DNA of 64,000 nt, from NCBI RefSeq assembly GCF_016734805.1, contig NZ_JAERQG010000002.1:930001-994000 (forward strand), written 5' to 3'. This DNA is from Marivirga atlantica. GTDB taxonomy: Bacteria > Bacteroidota > Bacteroidia > Cytophagales > Cyclobacteriaceae. The notes under the pieces are model-generated. The model saw nothing but the letters and a program-made list of their open reading frames with translations. It did no database searches and had not been told where the DNA came from. Shown piece after piece: positions 37,137-46,013 of the stretch. The number at the start of each line of letters is the position of its first letter. Positions within the stretch are counted from its first letter, which is position 1. A program made the position numbers and the translations under genes.

Positions 37137-39665
37137 TTAAGCAGCAAAACGCTCTAAATCAATGTAATCTTTAATGTAAACTGGTATTACCTCACGATAC
37201 TTGCTAGCTACTGCCTTGAACTGTGATATAGTAAGCGCTGGATGCGTTTGTAATGCATGGAAATCTTTTGTTTCGATGATTTGCCGTATATCTTGATCAA
37301 CAATGTAGGCCTTGAAGAAATACTTTAAGGCTCTCAAGTTGACGTCTTCTTCTGGAGGATAAATTGAGATAAACTTGTCAAACTCTTCTTCTAGCAAATC
37401 ATCTTTTGATTTGAAATTTGGTATAATCCCAAATATCTTCTCAACAACTTCACGTATACTGACCTTTCGGTCGATTTTGGCTGCTTTTCGCAGCTTATCC
37501 AAATTGAAATATTCTTCTGGTTTGTCAAATATTTCTTGCTGAATGTGGCTTACTACTTGTTCCCAGTTGCCAAGCTCAACGTTCTTCTTAATGATGTCGT
37601 CCATTATGATTCGATCTTCAAACTTTTTGAAGAGCTCTCGATCGATGCGCATTCCCTCATATCCGATTTGCTGCTCATTAACCATTAGTAAGGGATCTGG
37701 ATTGTAGTTTGTGTATTTATCTAAATCCACACTACCGCCACCTACTTCACCAGCACCTTTTTTGGGTTTAGGTAATTTTAATTTTTCATCATAATCGAAC
37801 TTTTCTTCGAAGTATTCACAATTGGCAAAGAAGTCAAACAACTTAAACACCTCTTTCTCTTCACGTTTTGTTTCTTCTTCGTTCAATTCATTTTTATAAG
37901 TAAACTCGAAAGTATTCTTTCTCGTACCTCTCCCCTTTATCTGTACGAAATCAGCCGGACTAAAAATTGGTCGCATCATACATATATTTAGCAAATCAGG
38001 ACAATCATAGCCTGTGGTCATCATTCCTACTGTGACGCAAACTCGTGTTTTACAGGACTTATAGCCTTCTAACCATGTTGTTTTTCCGCTGAGATTGTTA
38101 TTTGTAAAGTTGATGGTCATTTGCTGAGCATCTCCGACTTGAGAAGTCACTTGAACTGCAAAGTCAGAATTGTACTTTCGTGGAAAAAGCTGCTCTGCAA
38201 AATCATTCAATATCTCAGTCAGCTTTCTTGCATGGTTTTGACTGACTGCAAATATGATCGTCTTCCCAACTTCACCTGTAATAGGATCTCGAAGAGCGTT
38301 TTCTAAAAATGTCTGACAAAACACTGTGTTTGTTTTCTCAGAAAAGAACTTCTTTTCGAAATCTCTTGAAACAAATGTTTCAGTTTCCTCTCCTTCTTCA
38401 GTTGGTACAATCACAGCATAACCTTCATCCGAAAGCAATTGTGTTGTTATTTCAGTTCTGGCATCAAGCACACTCGGGTTAATTAGAAATCCGTCTTTTA
38501 CTCCATCCAGAAGCGAATAGCGATATGTTGGATCACCACCTTCACATCCAAAAGTAGAATATGTATCACGCAGCATTCTACGCTCGATTTCTCTAGGATC
38601 ATTGTCCTTAACCTTATCAGGATCAACTCCTTTTAAGTAATCCTTTGGAGTAGCGGTCAATCCTAATTTGTAACCATGGAAATATTCAAAAACAGCTCTT
38701 GCATTTCCTGAAATTGATCGATGGGCTTCATCAGAGATAAGCAAATCAAAATCTGTAGGTGAAAACTCATAACGATACTTGTCATTATGCATTAATGACT
38801 GAATAGTAGTAACAACTATTTCTGCCTTACGCCAGTCACCTTTATGTTCCTTGTAAATGAATGTGCTATAATCTGGCTTCAGATAATTGGTAAATGCTTT
38901 CCATGCTTGGTCTTCCAGTTCAAGTCGATCTACTAAGAATAGTACACGCCTGGCATTTTCAGTTCTTAGAAATAGTCGAATTACAGCCGCAGAAGTCAGC
39001 GTTTTACCTGTTCCGGTTGCCATCTCAAAAAGAAACCGATCTTTCCCAGCGGCCACTGCCTTTTGTAAATGCTCTATTGCTTTTGACTGATAATGTCTAA
39101 GAAACCGTAACCCATTTGACCAAATAAAATCTTTGCTGTCTTGAATGCTTCCATTCCATTTGGGTTTTTCAGCATAATCAGGCATTTGAACAGCGACAAT
39201 ATAATCGCTTGATACTGTTTCAGTTGCTAAAGAAGTACGATCAGGATTCCATGACTTAATGGCTCCAATTTCATCGGGAGAAGGAAACTTATAAATTGGT
39301 TTAGGATTTCCTTTAGCAGTATCCCAGAAATAATGAACTATCCCATTAGAAAGGATAACGTATTGAGCGCCAACTGTCTTGGCATATTTTCTTGCTTGTT
39401 CCTTCGCCACTAAAGGATGAAGACTCTCTTTCTTTGCCTCAAGTACACAGATTGGCTTATTGTCAGAATCAACGAGCAAGAAGTCAAGTGAACCATTCTT
39501 AACGTTTTCATAATCATTCCCCCATGCATCAACTTCTGCTTGAGTAATCTTCACATGATTCTCCAATAAGATATTGGCAGGTCCTTCGTCTGTATCGAAA
39601 AACCGCCATCCAGCTTCCTCCAAGAGGTTGTTTATCCTTATGCGTGCATGAGCTTCATTTTTCAT
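37137..39665 (-). CDS. hsdR: Type I restriction enzyme R subunit (HsdR)
   Basis: 842 residues. The N-terminal nuclease domain carries LDFLLVDSDNKPICVLEAKKE, the D...ExK site at about residues 60-79. The SF2 motor follows with Walker A MATGTGKT, LLISDEAHRS, LTATPKD and, in the second RecA domain, QIKGRGTRKN. A helical C-terminal part (about 650-842) would dock the methyltransferase. It translocates and cuts DNA lacking the cognate methylation. It overlaps the end of the XRE gene by 11 nt and is followed 9 nt later by the HsdM-S fusion. Confidence 0.93.
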   Translation of the reverse strand: MKNEAHARIRINNLLEEAGWRFFDTDEGPANILLENHVKITQAEVDAWGNDYENVKNGSLDFLLVDSDNKPICVLEAKKESLHPLVAKEQARKYAKTVGAQYVILSNGIVHYFWDTAKGNPKPIYKFPSPDEIGAIKSWNPDRTSLATETVSSDYIVAVQMPDYAEKPKWNGSIQDSKDFIWSNGLRFLRHYQSKAIEHLQKAVAAGKDRFLFEMATGTGKTLTSAAVIRLFLRTENARRVLFLVDRLELEDQAWKAFTNYLKPDYSTFIYKEHKGDWRKAEIVVTTIQSLMHNDKYRYEFSPTDFDLLISDEAHRSISGNARAVFEYFHGYKLGLTATPKDYLKGVDPDKVKDNDPREIERRMLRDTYSTFGCEGGDPTYRYSLLDGVKDGFLINPSVLDARTEITTQLLSDEGYAVIVPTEEGEETETFVSRDFEKKFFSEKTNTVFCQTFLENALRDPITGEVGKTIIFAVSQNHARKLTEILNDFAEQLFPRKYNSDFAVQVTSQVGDAQQMTINFTNNNLSGKTTWLEGYKSCKTRVCVTVGMMTTGYDCPDLLNICMMRPIFSPADFVQIKGRGTRKNTFEFTYKNELNEEETKREEKEVFKLFDFFANCEYFEEKFDYDEKLKLPKPKKGAGEVGGGSVDLDKYTNYNPDPLLMVNEQQIGYEGMRIDRELFKKFEDRIIMDDIIKKNVELGNWEQVVSHIQQEIFDKPEEYFNLDKLRKAAKIDRKVSIREVVEKIFGIIPNFKSKDDLLEEEFDKFISIYPPEEDVNLRALKYFFKAYIVDQDIRQIIETKDFHALQTHPALTISQFKAVASKYREVIPVYIKDYIDLERFAA

Positions 39666-39861
39666 CTTTACTACTGACTAATAGTTCTTTTGCGTCTACA
39701 TCTAATATTTCGGCAATCTTGTAGAGATCTTCAATACTCGGCTGTCTTCGATTTTGCACATAGCTATTTACCATGTTATAGCTTTTCTTAAGCTTATCGG
39801 CTAGCCAAGTTTGCTTGATTCCCTTGGACTCAAGGATTTCTTTAATCCTGTTCATTAACAC
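39655..39861 (-). CDS. XRE-family helix-turn-helix regulator (controller-like)
   Basis: 68 residues, essentially a single lambda-repressor-type HTH: IKQTWLADKLKKSYNMVNSYVQNRRQPSIEDLYKIAEIL. Size and position are those of controller (C) proteins that delay expression of restriction genes until methylation is established. First gene of the six-gene defence operon, overlapping hsdR by 11 nt. I see no clear palindromic C box upstream, so autoregulation is inferred from family only. Confidence 0.82.
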   Translation of the reverse strand: MLMNRIKEILESKGIKQTWLADKLKKSYNMVNSYVQNRRQPSIEDLYKIAEILDVDAKELLVSSKDEK

Positions 39862-40033
39862 TTCAATTATTGGAAATCGAATATAATGAAATGAAATAGA
39901 ATTATCTTATTGGATGAGATGTATATATGAAATACAACATTTAGTAGTATTAAGAAGGTTATGTTATTATTCCCAAAAATTCTTAAGATTTTATCAATTA
40001 AGAGATAAGAATACATCCAAATCAAAAAGAGTA

Positions 40034-41194
40034 TTAGCCACCAAAAAAGAGCTTTAACTTATCTGAGGTAGTTATAACACTATTATAAGCTTGTTTGTAA
40101 GTCTCCTTTGTCTCTTCAAGAGTTACTCTCATGGTTTCAAAGTCACTCCTATCATTATCAGTGATACAAGGGTAATCATCGGATTCATTTTGTTGATATT
40201 TCTCAACAACTCGAATAAATGATGTATAATAACTCAGACCTTCAAATAATAAATTCTCATAACTTTGTATATAGCTATTCAGGAGCAAAAATTTAATTTC
40301 TAATTTTTTTATTTCGGAAGATCTACTGATTAAATAATCAAGTGTTTCTCCATCAGCAAACTGTGAGAAATACTCTGCTCTTGCAGTTTCCATGGGATCG
40401 TCTTCTCCGTTAATTTTAAATTGTGCAAATTCATCATAGCTATGTGAATAGTCGATATGCGTAGAAAGTATAGTAAAAATACTATATCCCTCTTCTTTAA
40501 GATTCATAGAAGACGCGGCTAAATATTTAATAGTATTATCTATTGATCTCAGATCTGTTTTGAAATTCATTGTGTAATCGATTACGCATGTCATATTTTC
40601 AATCGCTTCTTGCCTATCTTTATTTTTTGAAAATATTCCTCCGATTAAAGAGTATGCAATAGAAATATATGGATTTGAAATCTCTATGTCAGGAAGTTCT
40701 ATCCTGGATTTAAACTTTCCTCCCTTAATCCTTTCCAAATTATTTTCAAATGAATCATAGTTAGTTGGGTTAGCATTTTGAGCAAAATCGCTATATATTT
40801 CTAAAGTTCGATACAGTACTTCTAGTTTACCTGCTTCTTGAATTATTTTTTGTGTTATGGCAATTGCGGTTTTATACTTGAGCTTATAGGCTGAAAGATC
40901 TTTGCTATATCTGTCTTGTTTACTATCATTGATAGCTGCAATTGCTTGTCGCAGTTCATTAAAACTATTTACATTTTCTAATTCCTTCGCTAAATCCAGC
41001 TCTTGAACTACAATAACATTTTCAGATTCCTGAGAACTCGCATCGTAAATCTGGTTAGCCTCTTTAATAATATTATTAATTTTTTCAGTATCAAAACCTT
41101 CTATTTTAGTGGAATCTTCCAAATTGTCATCTTGGCTAAAAATCGAATTAAGCTTTAAAATAAATATAATAGCTAATAGAAAATATTTTGACAT
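40034..41194 (-). CDS. Hypothetical secreted protein, 386 aa
   Basis: I do not recognise a family. The N-terminus is a clear signal peptide (YFLLAIIFILKLNSIFSQ, cleaved near residue 20). The rest is predicted helical, with many Asp, Glu, Lys and Asn and several heptad-like stretches. No catalytic motif is visible. It lies upstream of the defence operon on the same strand, separated by 172 nt, so it is probably a separate transcript. Whether it belongs to the island is unclear. Confidence 0.6.
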   Translation of the reverse strand: MSKYFLLAIIFILKLNSIFSQDDNLEDSTKIEGFDTEKINNIIKEANQIYDASSQESENVIVVQELDLAKELENVNSFNELRQAIAAINDSKQDRYSKDLSAYKLKYKTAIAITQKIIQEAGKLEVLYRTLEIYSDFAQNANPTNYDSFENNLERIKGGKFKSRIELPDIEISNPYISIAYSLIGGIFSKNKDRQEAIENMTCVIDYTMNFKTDLRSIDNTIKYLAASSMNLKEEGYSIFTILSTHIDYSHSYDEFAQFKINGEDDPMETARAEYFSQFADGETLDYLISRSSEIKKLEIKFLLLNSYIQSYENLLFEGLSYYTSFIRVVEKYQQNESDDYPCITDNDRSDFETMRVTLEETKETYKQAYNSVITTSDKLKLFFGG

Positions 41195-41359
41195 ATTTAT
41201 TGAAGTAAGTTACATGAGTGAAATTCATTACAAAATAGATCAATGTAAATACCCAACCTTGGGCATTTTTCGTTTGAAAGGCCGATAAGATGCAGATAAT
41301 CTTTCATCAAATTAATACTACCTTCTCCCCTTCCTCACAAACTAAATAGTCACTCCGAT

Positions 41360-41449
41360 AATAAACACCTACCCAAGAATTAAGAGACCAATTAAAAGAG
41401 GCATGTTGCATTCCATCACTACATGGTCAGCAATGCCAGCTTTCCAGAA
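41360..41449 (-). pseudogene. Remnant of the 3' end of a beta-lactamase-like hydrolase gene
   Basis: The minus strand encodes FWKAGIADHVVMECNMPLL, which matches FWKAGITDRVVMERNMPFL in the hydrolase at 43420-44667 at 15 of 19 positions. It then reaches a TAG where the intact gene has a Tyr codon in its last membrane helix. No upstream part of the gene remains. It is therefore a decayed copy, about 2 kb from its intact relative and next to the end of the accessory region. Confidence 0.75.
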
Positions 41450-41551
41450 CACTCGGGGTTGAGAGTTTTCTATTATGCATCTATTTGCTTGCTCCCTAAT
41501 TTATCATCAATATATTATCTTGCGAACATTTTCAGAAAATATCATCTACAC

Positions 41552-42094
41552 ATGAGACGAAAAATACCGGAATCAACGCTACCAAAACTCAACCGCTCGC
41601 AAATGATTACTGCTGAAGGATTGCAAAAACTAAAGGAAGAGCATGATCATTTATGGAGAGTTGTCCGTCCGGATGTTACAGCCAAGGTGTCCTGGGCAGC
41701 CAGTTTGGGCGATCGCTCTGAAAATGCCGATTACCACTACAACAAAAAGCGCCTCCGAGAAATTGATAGTCGCATTCGGTATTTGCGCAAATGCATAGAT
41801 AACTTTAAAGTAGTACAGTACCACCCACATCAAGAAGGTAAAGTGATGTTTGGTGCCTGGGTGGAAATTGAAAATAGTGAAAAAGGATTTAAAAGGCGCT
41901 TACGCATTGTAGGCTATGAGGAGCTTATTGGCAATAAAGATTATATTTCTATGGACTCTCCTATTGCCAAAGCACTTTTAAACAAAGAGACAGGTGATGA
42001 AGCAATCGTAAAAACCCCTGCTGGTGAATTCCATTGGCAGATACTTAAGATTGAGTATGAAAAAGGTGATGCTACTGACGATAGAAGAATTTAG
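41552..42094 (+). CDS. greB: Transcription elongation factor GreB family protein
   Basis: 180 residues from the ATG at 41552. The longer frame back to 41423 runs across the hydrolase remnant and is not part of the gene. The N-terminal coiled coil has the acidic-tip region ASLGDRSENADYHYNKKRLREIDSRIRYL, and the C-terminal FKBP-like domain includes YISMDSPIAKALLNKETGDE. It stimulates transcript cleavage by stalled RNA polymerase. Standing alone on the plus strand, followed by the serpin gene. Confidence 0.9.
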   Translation: MRRKIPESTLPKLNRSQMITAEGLQKLKEEHDHLWRVVRPDVTAKVSWAASLGDRSENADYHYNKKRLREIDSRIRYLRKCIDNFKVVQYHPHQEGKVMFGAWVEIENSEKGFKRRLRIVGYEELIGNKDYISMDSPIAKALLNKETGDEAIVKTPAGEFHWQILKIEYEKGDATDDRRI

Positions 42095-42182
42095 GAATTA
42101 TCCATTTACAGAATTTAACGACTAGAGTCCAACTCAATAGTTAAATAATGTGTCTGTAACCCGAATCCATTAATTAAATCTT

Positions 42183-43400
42183 ATGTCTAAGCAGCTTTCA
42201 ATTGTCCTTTTATTCATTTCCTTATTTACTTTTTCAACTTCCTGTGATGAAGCTACTCAAGCCAATTTGCCTGAGCCAATAGTAAGGCCGCTATCTGCCA
42301 GTGAAGCTGAGATTGCCAGCTCAGCTAACAACTTCACCTTTGATCTAATGGCAGAAATTGAGAATGAACAGCCCAATGAAAATTATTTCATTTCTTCCTT
42401 TAGTGTCAATACAGCTCTTTCCATGCTTTTGAATGGTGCTGATCAGACTAGCCAGGATGAATTTATGGAAGTTTTAGGTTTAAGTGGATTATCAGTGGAG
42501 CAAATGAATGAATCTTACCGCTCTCTGGTGGAATATATTTACGGATTAGATAATTCTGTAAGCTTAAATGTAGCGAACTCCAATTGGTATTCAGATCAAT
42601 TTACCATTAAACAGGATTTTGCCGATGTTTTAACTACTCATTATCAGGCCGATATATTTGAACGTAATTTTGGAAGTGAAGCGACCCTAAATGAATTGAA
42701 TGGCTGGATAGAAGAGGAAACTAATGGCAAAATTAAAAATGCACTGGAGTCTATTAGTCCTGATGAAGTCATGTTTTTAATCAATGCCATCTATTTTAAA
42801 GCCAACTGGACGAGCCAATTTGACCCGGATGCTACCAATGAAACCACCTTTCTCTTAGCGAATGGTCAATCGGTTGAAGTGCCTACCATGACAGCAAAAG
42901 TGAAACACTGGATGGCCTATGATGAAACTTTAAAAGCTCAGATCATTGAGCTTCCTTATGGAAATGAAAATTACGCCTTCACTATGATTATGCCTGATAG
43001 TCCTTCAGATATTAATGGGCTTGCAGCAAAAATTGATGTAAATACGCTAAATAATACGCTGGCTGATTCCACTACTTATGTTAGAGAGCTGTACCTTCCT
43101 AAGTTTCAACTTGAATTTAAGTCTAATTTAAAAAATGTTCTTGTAAATATGGGAATGCCATTGGGAGGCTTAAATAATTTATTTAAGGAAGAGCGACCAT
43201 TAGCGATCAGTAAGGTGATCCATCAATCTTTTTTAGAAGTGAATGAAGAAGGATCAGAGGCTGCTGCCGTTACCATTATAGGAATAGAAACCACCTCTGT
43301 TTCTCCTTCCACCAGAGTGAATCAACCTTTTATTTTCCTCATAAGAGAGAGAAATAGTGGCACCATCCTATTTTCCGGTAAATTATTGGATCCAAGATAA
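42183..43400 (+). CDS. Serpin-family protease inhibitor, lipoprotein
   Basis: 405 residues with a lipoprotein signal (lipid Cys C21, TSCDEA). The full serpin fold is visible: FISSFSVNTALSMLLNGAD, NWYSDQF, LINAIYFKANW, and the reactive loop EVNEEGSEAAAVTIIG followed by the closing FIFLIRERNSGTILFSGKL. The loop hinge keeps small residues (GSEAAA), the sign of an inhibitory serpin. By counting from the hinge, the scissile bond falls in the ETTSVS region. It probably protects the cell against a foreign or self serine protease in the periplasm or at the surface. Confidence 0.93.
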   Translation: MSKQLSIVLLFISLFTFSTSCDEATQANLPEPIVRPLSASEAEIASSANNFTFDLMAEIENEQPNENYFISSFSVNTALSMLLNGADQTSQDEFMEVLGLSGLSVEQMNESYRSLVEYIYGLDNSVSLNVANSNWYSDQFTIKQDFADVLTTHYQADIFERNFGSEATLNELNGWIEEETNGKIKNALESISPDEVMFLINAIYFKANWTSQFDPDATNETTFLLANGQSVEVPTMTAKVKHWMAYDETLKAQIIELPYGNENYAFTMIMPDSPSDINGLAAKIDVNTLNNTLADSTTYVRELYLPKFQLEFKSNLKNVLVNMGMPLGGLNNLFKEERPLAISKVIHQSFLEVNEEGSEAAAVTIIGIETTSVSPSTRVNQPFIFLIRERNSGTILFSGKLLDPR

Positions 43401-43410
43401 AGAAACGCAG

Positions 43411-43444
43411 AAGGAAGCATCATCCTTGAGAGGATTGCTTCCTT
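43411..43444. terminator. Bidirectional terminator between serpin and hydrolase genes
   Basis: AAGGAAGCA (43411-43419) pairs with TGCTTCCTT (43436-43444), with an inner ATCC/GGAT stem. T-rich sequence follows on the plus strand. It overlaps the last codons of the converging hydrolase gene. Confidence 0.7.
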
Positions 43445-44667
43445 TTATTTGTATTTTTCTTAATCAGGAAAAAGCTTATCCCTATAATTAGATAGCCTAC
43501 TCCTAAAAGGATGGCCAAAAAAGGCATATTTCTTTCCATCACAACACGGTCGGTAATGCCTGCTTTCCAGAACATCCATTCATCGGCCAACTCAGAGGCG
43601 GTGTAAAAACTGCCCATTCTAATGAGGATGATTCCATCATGTGATTTCATATCTATCCTGGCGGCTGTATTCAAGGCAGCAATGCCTCCTACTCCATCAT
43701 GACCTATGATTTTTGAAGCTTTATCTGATTGGCTATAAAAATCAGGACCTAGACCATATACAGCTATGTTATGAATATAGGTCTGAGGCGCTAGCATCAG
43801 GTCAAGCGTTTCTTGCGATAAAACAGGATTAGTCTCGAGATGCGCCTGTATAAATGTGCTAAGATCTTCCACGCTTGTAAACAGTCCACCAGCTGCGAGC
43901 GGTACATCTCTATGAGGTTTAGTAAGCTGATGATTCTCATCGTAGAGCTGTGCTAATTTTAAGTCCGACCTATCATCTATGGAAAAAGTAGAATGAGTCA
44001 TTTGCAGAGGTTCAAAAACAGTCTGCTCCATATAATCCGCGAAGGATTGCTGTGATACTTCTTCTATTACAAGCTGCAAAATGGCATAGCCAATATTGGA
44101 ATAAGCATATTGTGAACCCGGCTCAAAATAAATAAAATCATCGCCTTTATAGCGAGTGAGTAGGTCTGTTATCTGCTGCACTTCCTTGGCTTGTGGATTA
44201 AACTGATCTGTTTCTATATCACAAATTATTCCGGATGAATGCGATAAGAGCCTGCGAATGGTTACTTTATTATTCTCATAGTTACTTTTAGGTAAATGCC
44301 ATTTGTTAAGATATTGATCGACAGCTGCGTCTAGTTCCAGCTTTCCATCCTGCACTAATTTCATCACGCCCCAGGCCGTTACCCATTTGCTAATGGAAGC
44401 TACAGGAAAAACAGTTTGGCTGTCCACCACTTCATCAAGCGAATAAAAGTCCTTTGCCGCTACTTTTCCATCTTCAATTAATACGATTGCCTGGCTGCCT
44501 ACAAATTCTTTCTCAGGATATGCTTTAACTGCTTCAATAAAAGCTTCAGGAGAATCATCTGAACTGATGGAACGCAGCAGATAGCCCTTGATAAAGCCCA
44601 TTACCACGAAAACAGTCCATGCTAGTATCAGCAGCGTTATAACGCCAATAGTTTTTAATTTGCTCAT
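43420..44667 (-). CDS. Membrane-anchored beta-lactamase-like serine hydrolase
   Basis: 415 residues. A membrane helix at each end (about 7-29 and about 383-405) encloses a class C beta-lactamase-type domain. SISK lies at 91-94 (S91 nucleophile, K94), YSN in YAYSNIGY and HDG in IIGHDGVGG. The domain lies on the outer face of the inner membrane. It follows an AraC-type regulator gene (44784) on the same strand. An inverted copy of this two-gene unit lies at 46014-48331, and a remnant of a third copy of this hydrolase at about 41.4 kb. Substrate unknown. Confidence 0.88.
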   Translation of the reverse strand: MSKLKTIGVITLLILAWTVFVVMGFIKGYLLRSISSDDSPEAFIEAVKAYPEKEFVGSQAIVLIEDGKVAAKDFYSLDEVVDSQTVFPVASISKWVTAWGVMKLVQDGKLELDAAVDQYLNKWHLPKSNYENNKVTIRRLLSHSSGIICDIETDQFNPQAKEVQQITDLLTRYKGDDFIYFEPGSQYAYSNIGYAILQLVIEEVSQQSFADYMEQTVFEPLQMTHSTFSIDDRSDLKLAQLYDENHQLTKPHRDVPLAAGGLFTSVEDLSTFIQAHLETNPVLSQETLDLMLAPQTYIHNIAVYGLGPDFYSQSDKASKIIGHDGVGGIAALNTAARIDMKSHDGIILIRMGSFYTASELADEWMFWKAGITDRVVMERNMPFLAILLGVGYLIIGISFFLIKKNTNKRKQSSQG

Positions 44668-44783
44668 TTGTTCGGTTTAATTCGTTGTTGATTTACTTTC
44701 CGACAAATGAATGTGATAGCGTTTAATTGGTGGTTCGATTATCCGAAAGTCGAACCATTTAATACAAAAAAGTCTGTTTTTAA

Positions 44784-45830
44784 CTAAGAAGTAGTTTTTC
44801 TAAAGCTTGAAGGTGTTTGTGAAGTACTTTTCTTAAAAGCGGTATTAAAGGAAGATTTAGAATTAAAGCCCACCTCATACATAATCTGCTGAATGGTCAA
44901 CTCAGTTTCCAGAAGCAACTTTTTAGAATCTTCAATGCGGTAATCGTTAATGAAATCAAAAAAATGCTTACCTATTTTCTGGTTAATTAAATAGGATAAT
45001 CTTTTAGCGGGAATATCGGTTTTAGTGGATAGATCTTGAAGTGTCAGCGTTTCTTCAAGATAAGGTTTCTGAGTTTCCATATATTGATAAAGTGCATCAA
45101 TATCTTCTTCAAGTTGAGCGCCATTTTCGATGGTCTTATTAGCAATACTAGATTTTTCATTCACACGAGTGAATAATTCCGGATTGCGCATGGTATTGAG
45201 CACAAACCAGGAGGCCGCTGCCAAGCCAAATAAAGCGATGCTTAAATTCAGTAATGGGAATCTTTGAAATTCATTAAAAGCTTCAAAAACACCTCTGAAG
45301 AGCACAATTGAATTACCGATCAGAAATAGAATAGTAATGGTCATTAACCATTTATAGGTTTCACTTTGCAGCGAATGAAATTTAAGGTGAATGTGCTTGT
45401 ATTTACGTATTACTAAGATAATAACTACTATATAAGCATAGTACTGCACCTGAATAGTAATGATATAGACTATTTCCAATTGCTGAGAAACTCCCAAGCC
45501 TATGAATACTACTGTAAAGATTAAGGCAGGTACAACATGCCACAATGATTTTAAACTTATATTGAAATCATTAAAACAAGTTTTCTTCACATAGAGATAG
45601 AAAAGTGGCATTTGAACCAACGCCAGCCCTAAGCGAATCTGGTTGATTATGGAATTGCTCCTATAGAAATCTCCTAAAAACTGCCCTGATAGATCGATGG
45701 AAGTTAGCAGCAGAAAAAGAGCAAACAGCTTGTTCCCTACCCTCTTTTCAGACTTATGAATGACTAAGAAGACAGCCAGAAGCATGAATAAGAAAACACT
45801 GATTATGCTGACAATGGAGACTTCATTCAT
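44784..45830 (-). CDS. AraC-family regulator with N-terminal membrane domain
   Basis: 348 residues. Six or seven hydrophobic segments fill about 1-220; the C-terminal third is an AraC/XylS DNA-binding domain with two HTH units (LQDLSTKTDIPAKRLSYLINQ and IQQIMYEVGFNSKSSFNTAFKK). Such proteins may sense a signal at the membrane and bind DNA directly. The paralogue at 46014 lies head-to-head, 183 nt away. The gene sits 116 nt upstream of the hydrolase at 43420, its likely target or partner. Confidence 0.88.
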   Translation of the reverse strand: MNEVSIVSIISVFLFMLLAVFLVIHKSEKRVGNKLFALFLLLTSIDLSGQFLGDFYRSNSIINQIRLGLALVQMPLFYLYVKKTCFNDFNISLKSLWHVVPALIFTVVFIGLGVSQQLEIVYIITIQVQYYAYIVVIILVIRKYKHIHLKFHSLQSETYKWLMTITILFLIGNSIVLFRGVFEAFNEFQRFPLLNLSIALFGLAAASWFVLNTMRNPELFTRVNEKSSIANKTIENGAQLEEDIDALYQYMETQKPYLEETLTLQDLSTKTDIPAKRLSYLINQKIGKHFFDFINDYRIEDSKKLLLETELTIQQIMYEVGFNSKSSFNTAFKKSTSQTPSSFRKTTS

Positions 45831-46013
45831 ATTGCAATGATAATAGGTTAGTCAGCAATTTTTCAGCTTCACGCTCATATTTCTGCCGGATGTTTTTAAG
45901 CTTGTATTTTAATGCACTTTAATAATTAGCATTTATTAGCGGAATCAATTATTTTCCAAGCTGATTTTAGCGGCTATCTACAATTTAGCTGATGCTTTTA
46001 AGAAAATTTATTC

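Noticed and set aside
41253-41272. CCCAA-CC-TTGGG hairpin with following T-run considered as a terminator
   Set aside because: No plus-strand gene ends nearby; the adjacent gene at 40034-41194 lies on the other strand and starts, not ends, here.
41423-41551. Forty-three-residue N-terminal extension of the GreB-family protein
   Set aside because: The stretch runs antisense across the hydrolase remnant and has no similarity to Gre factors; the ATG at 41552 gives the normal length.
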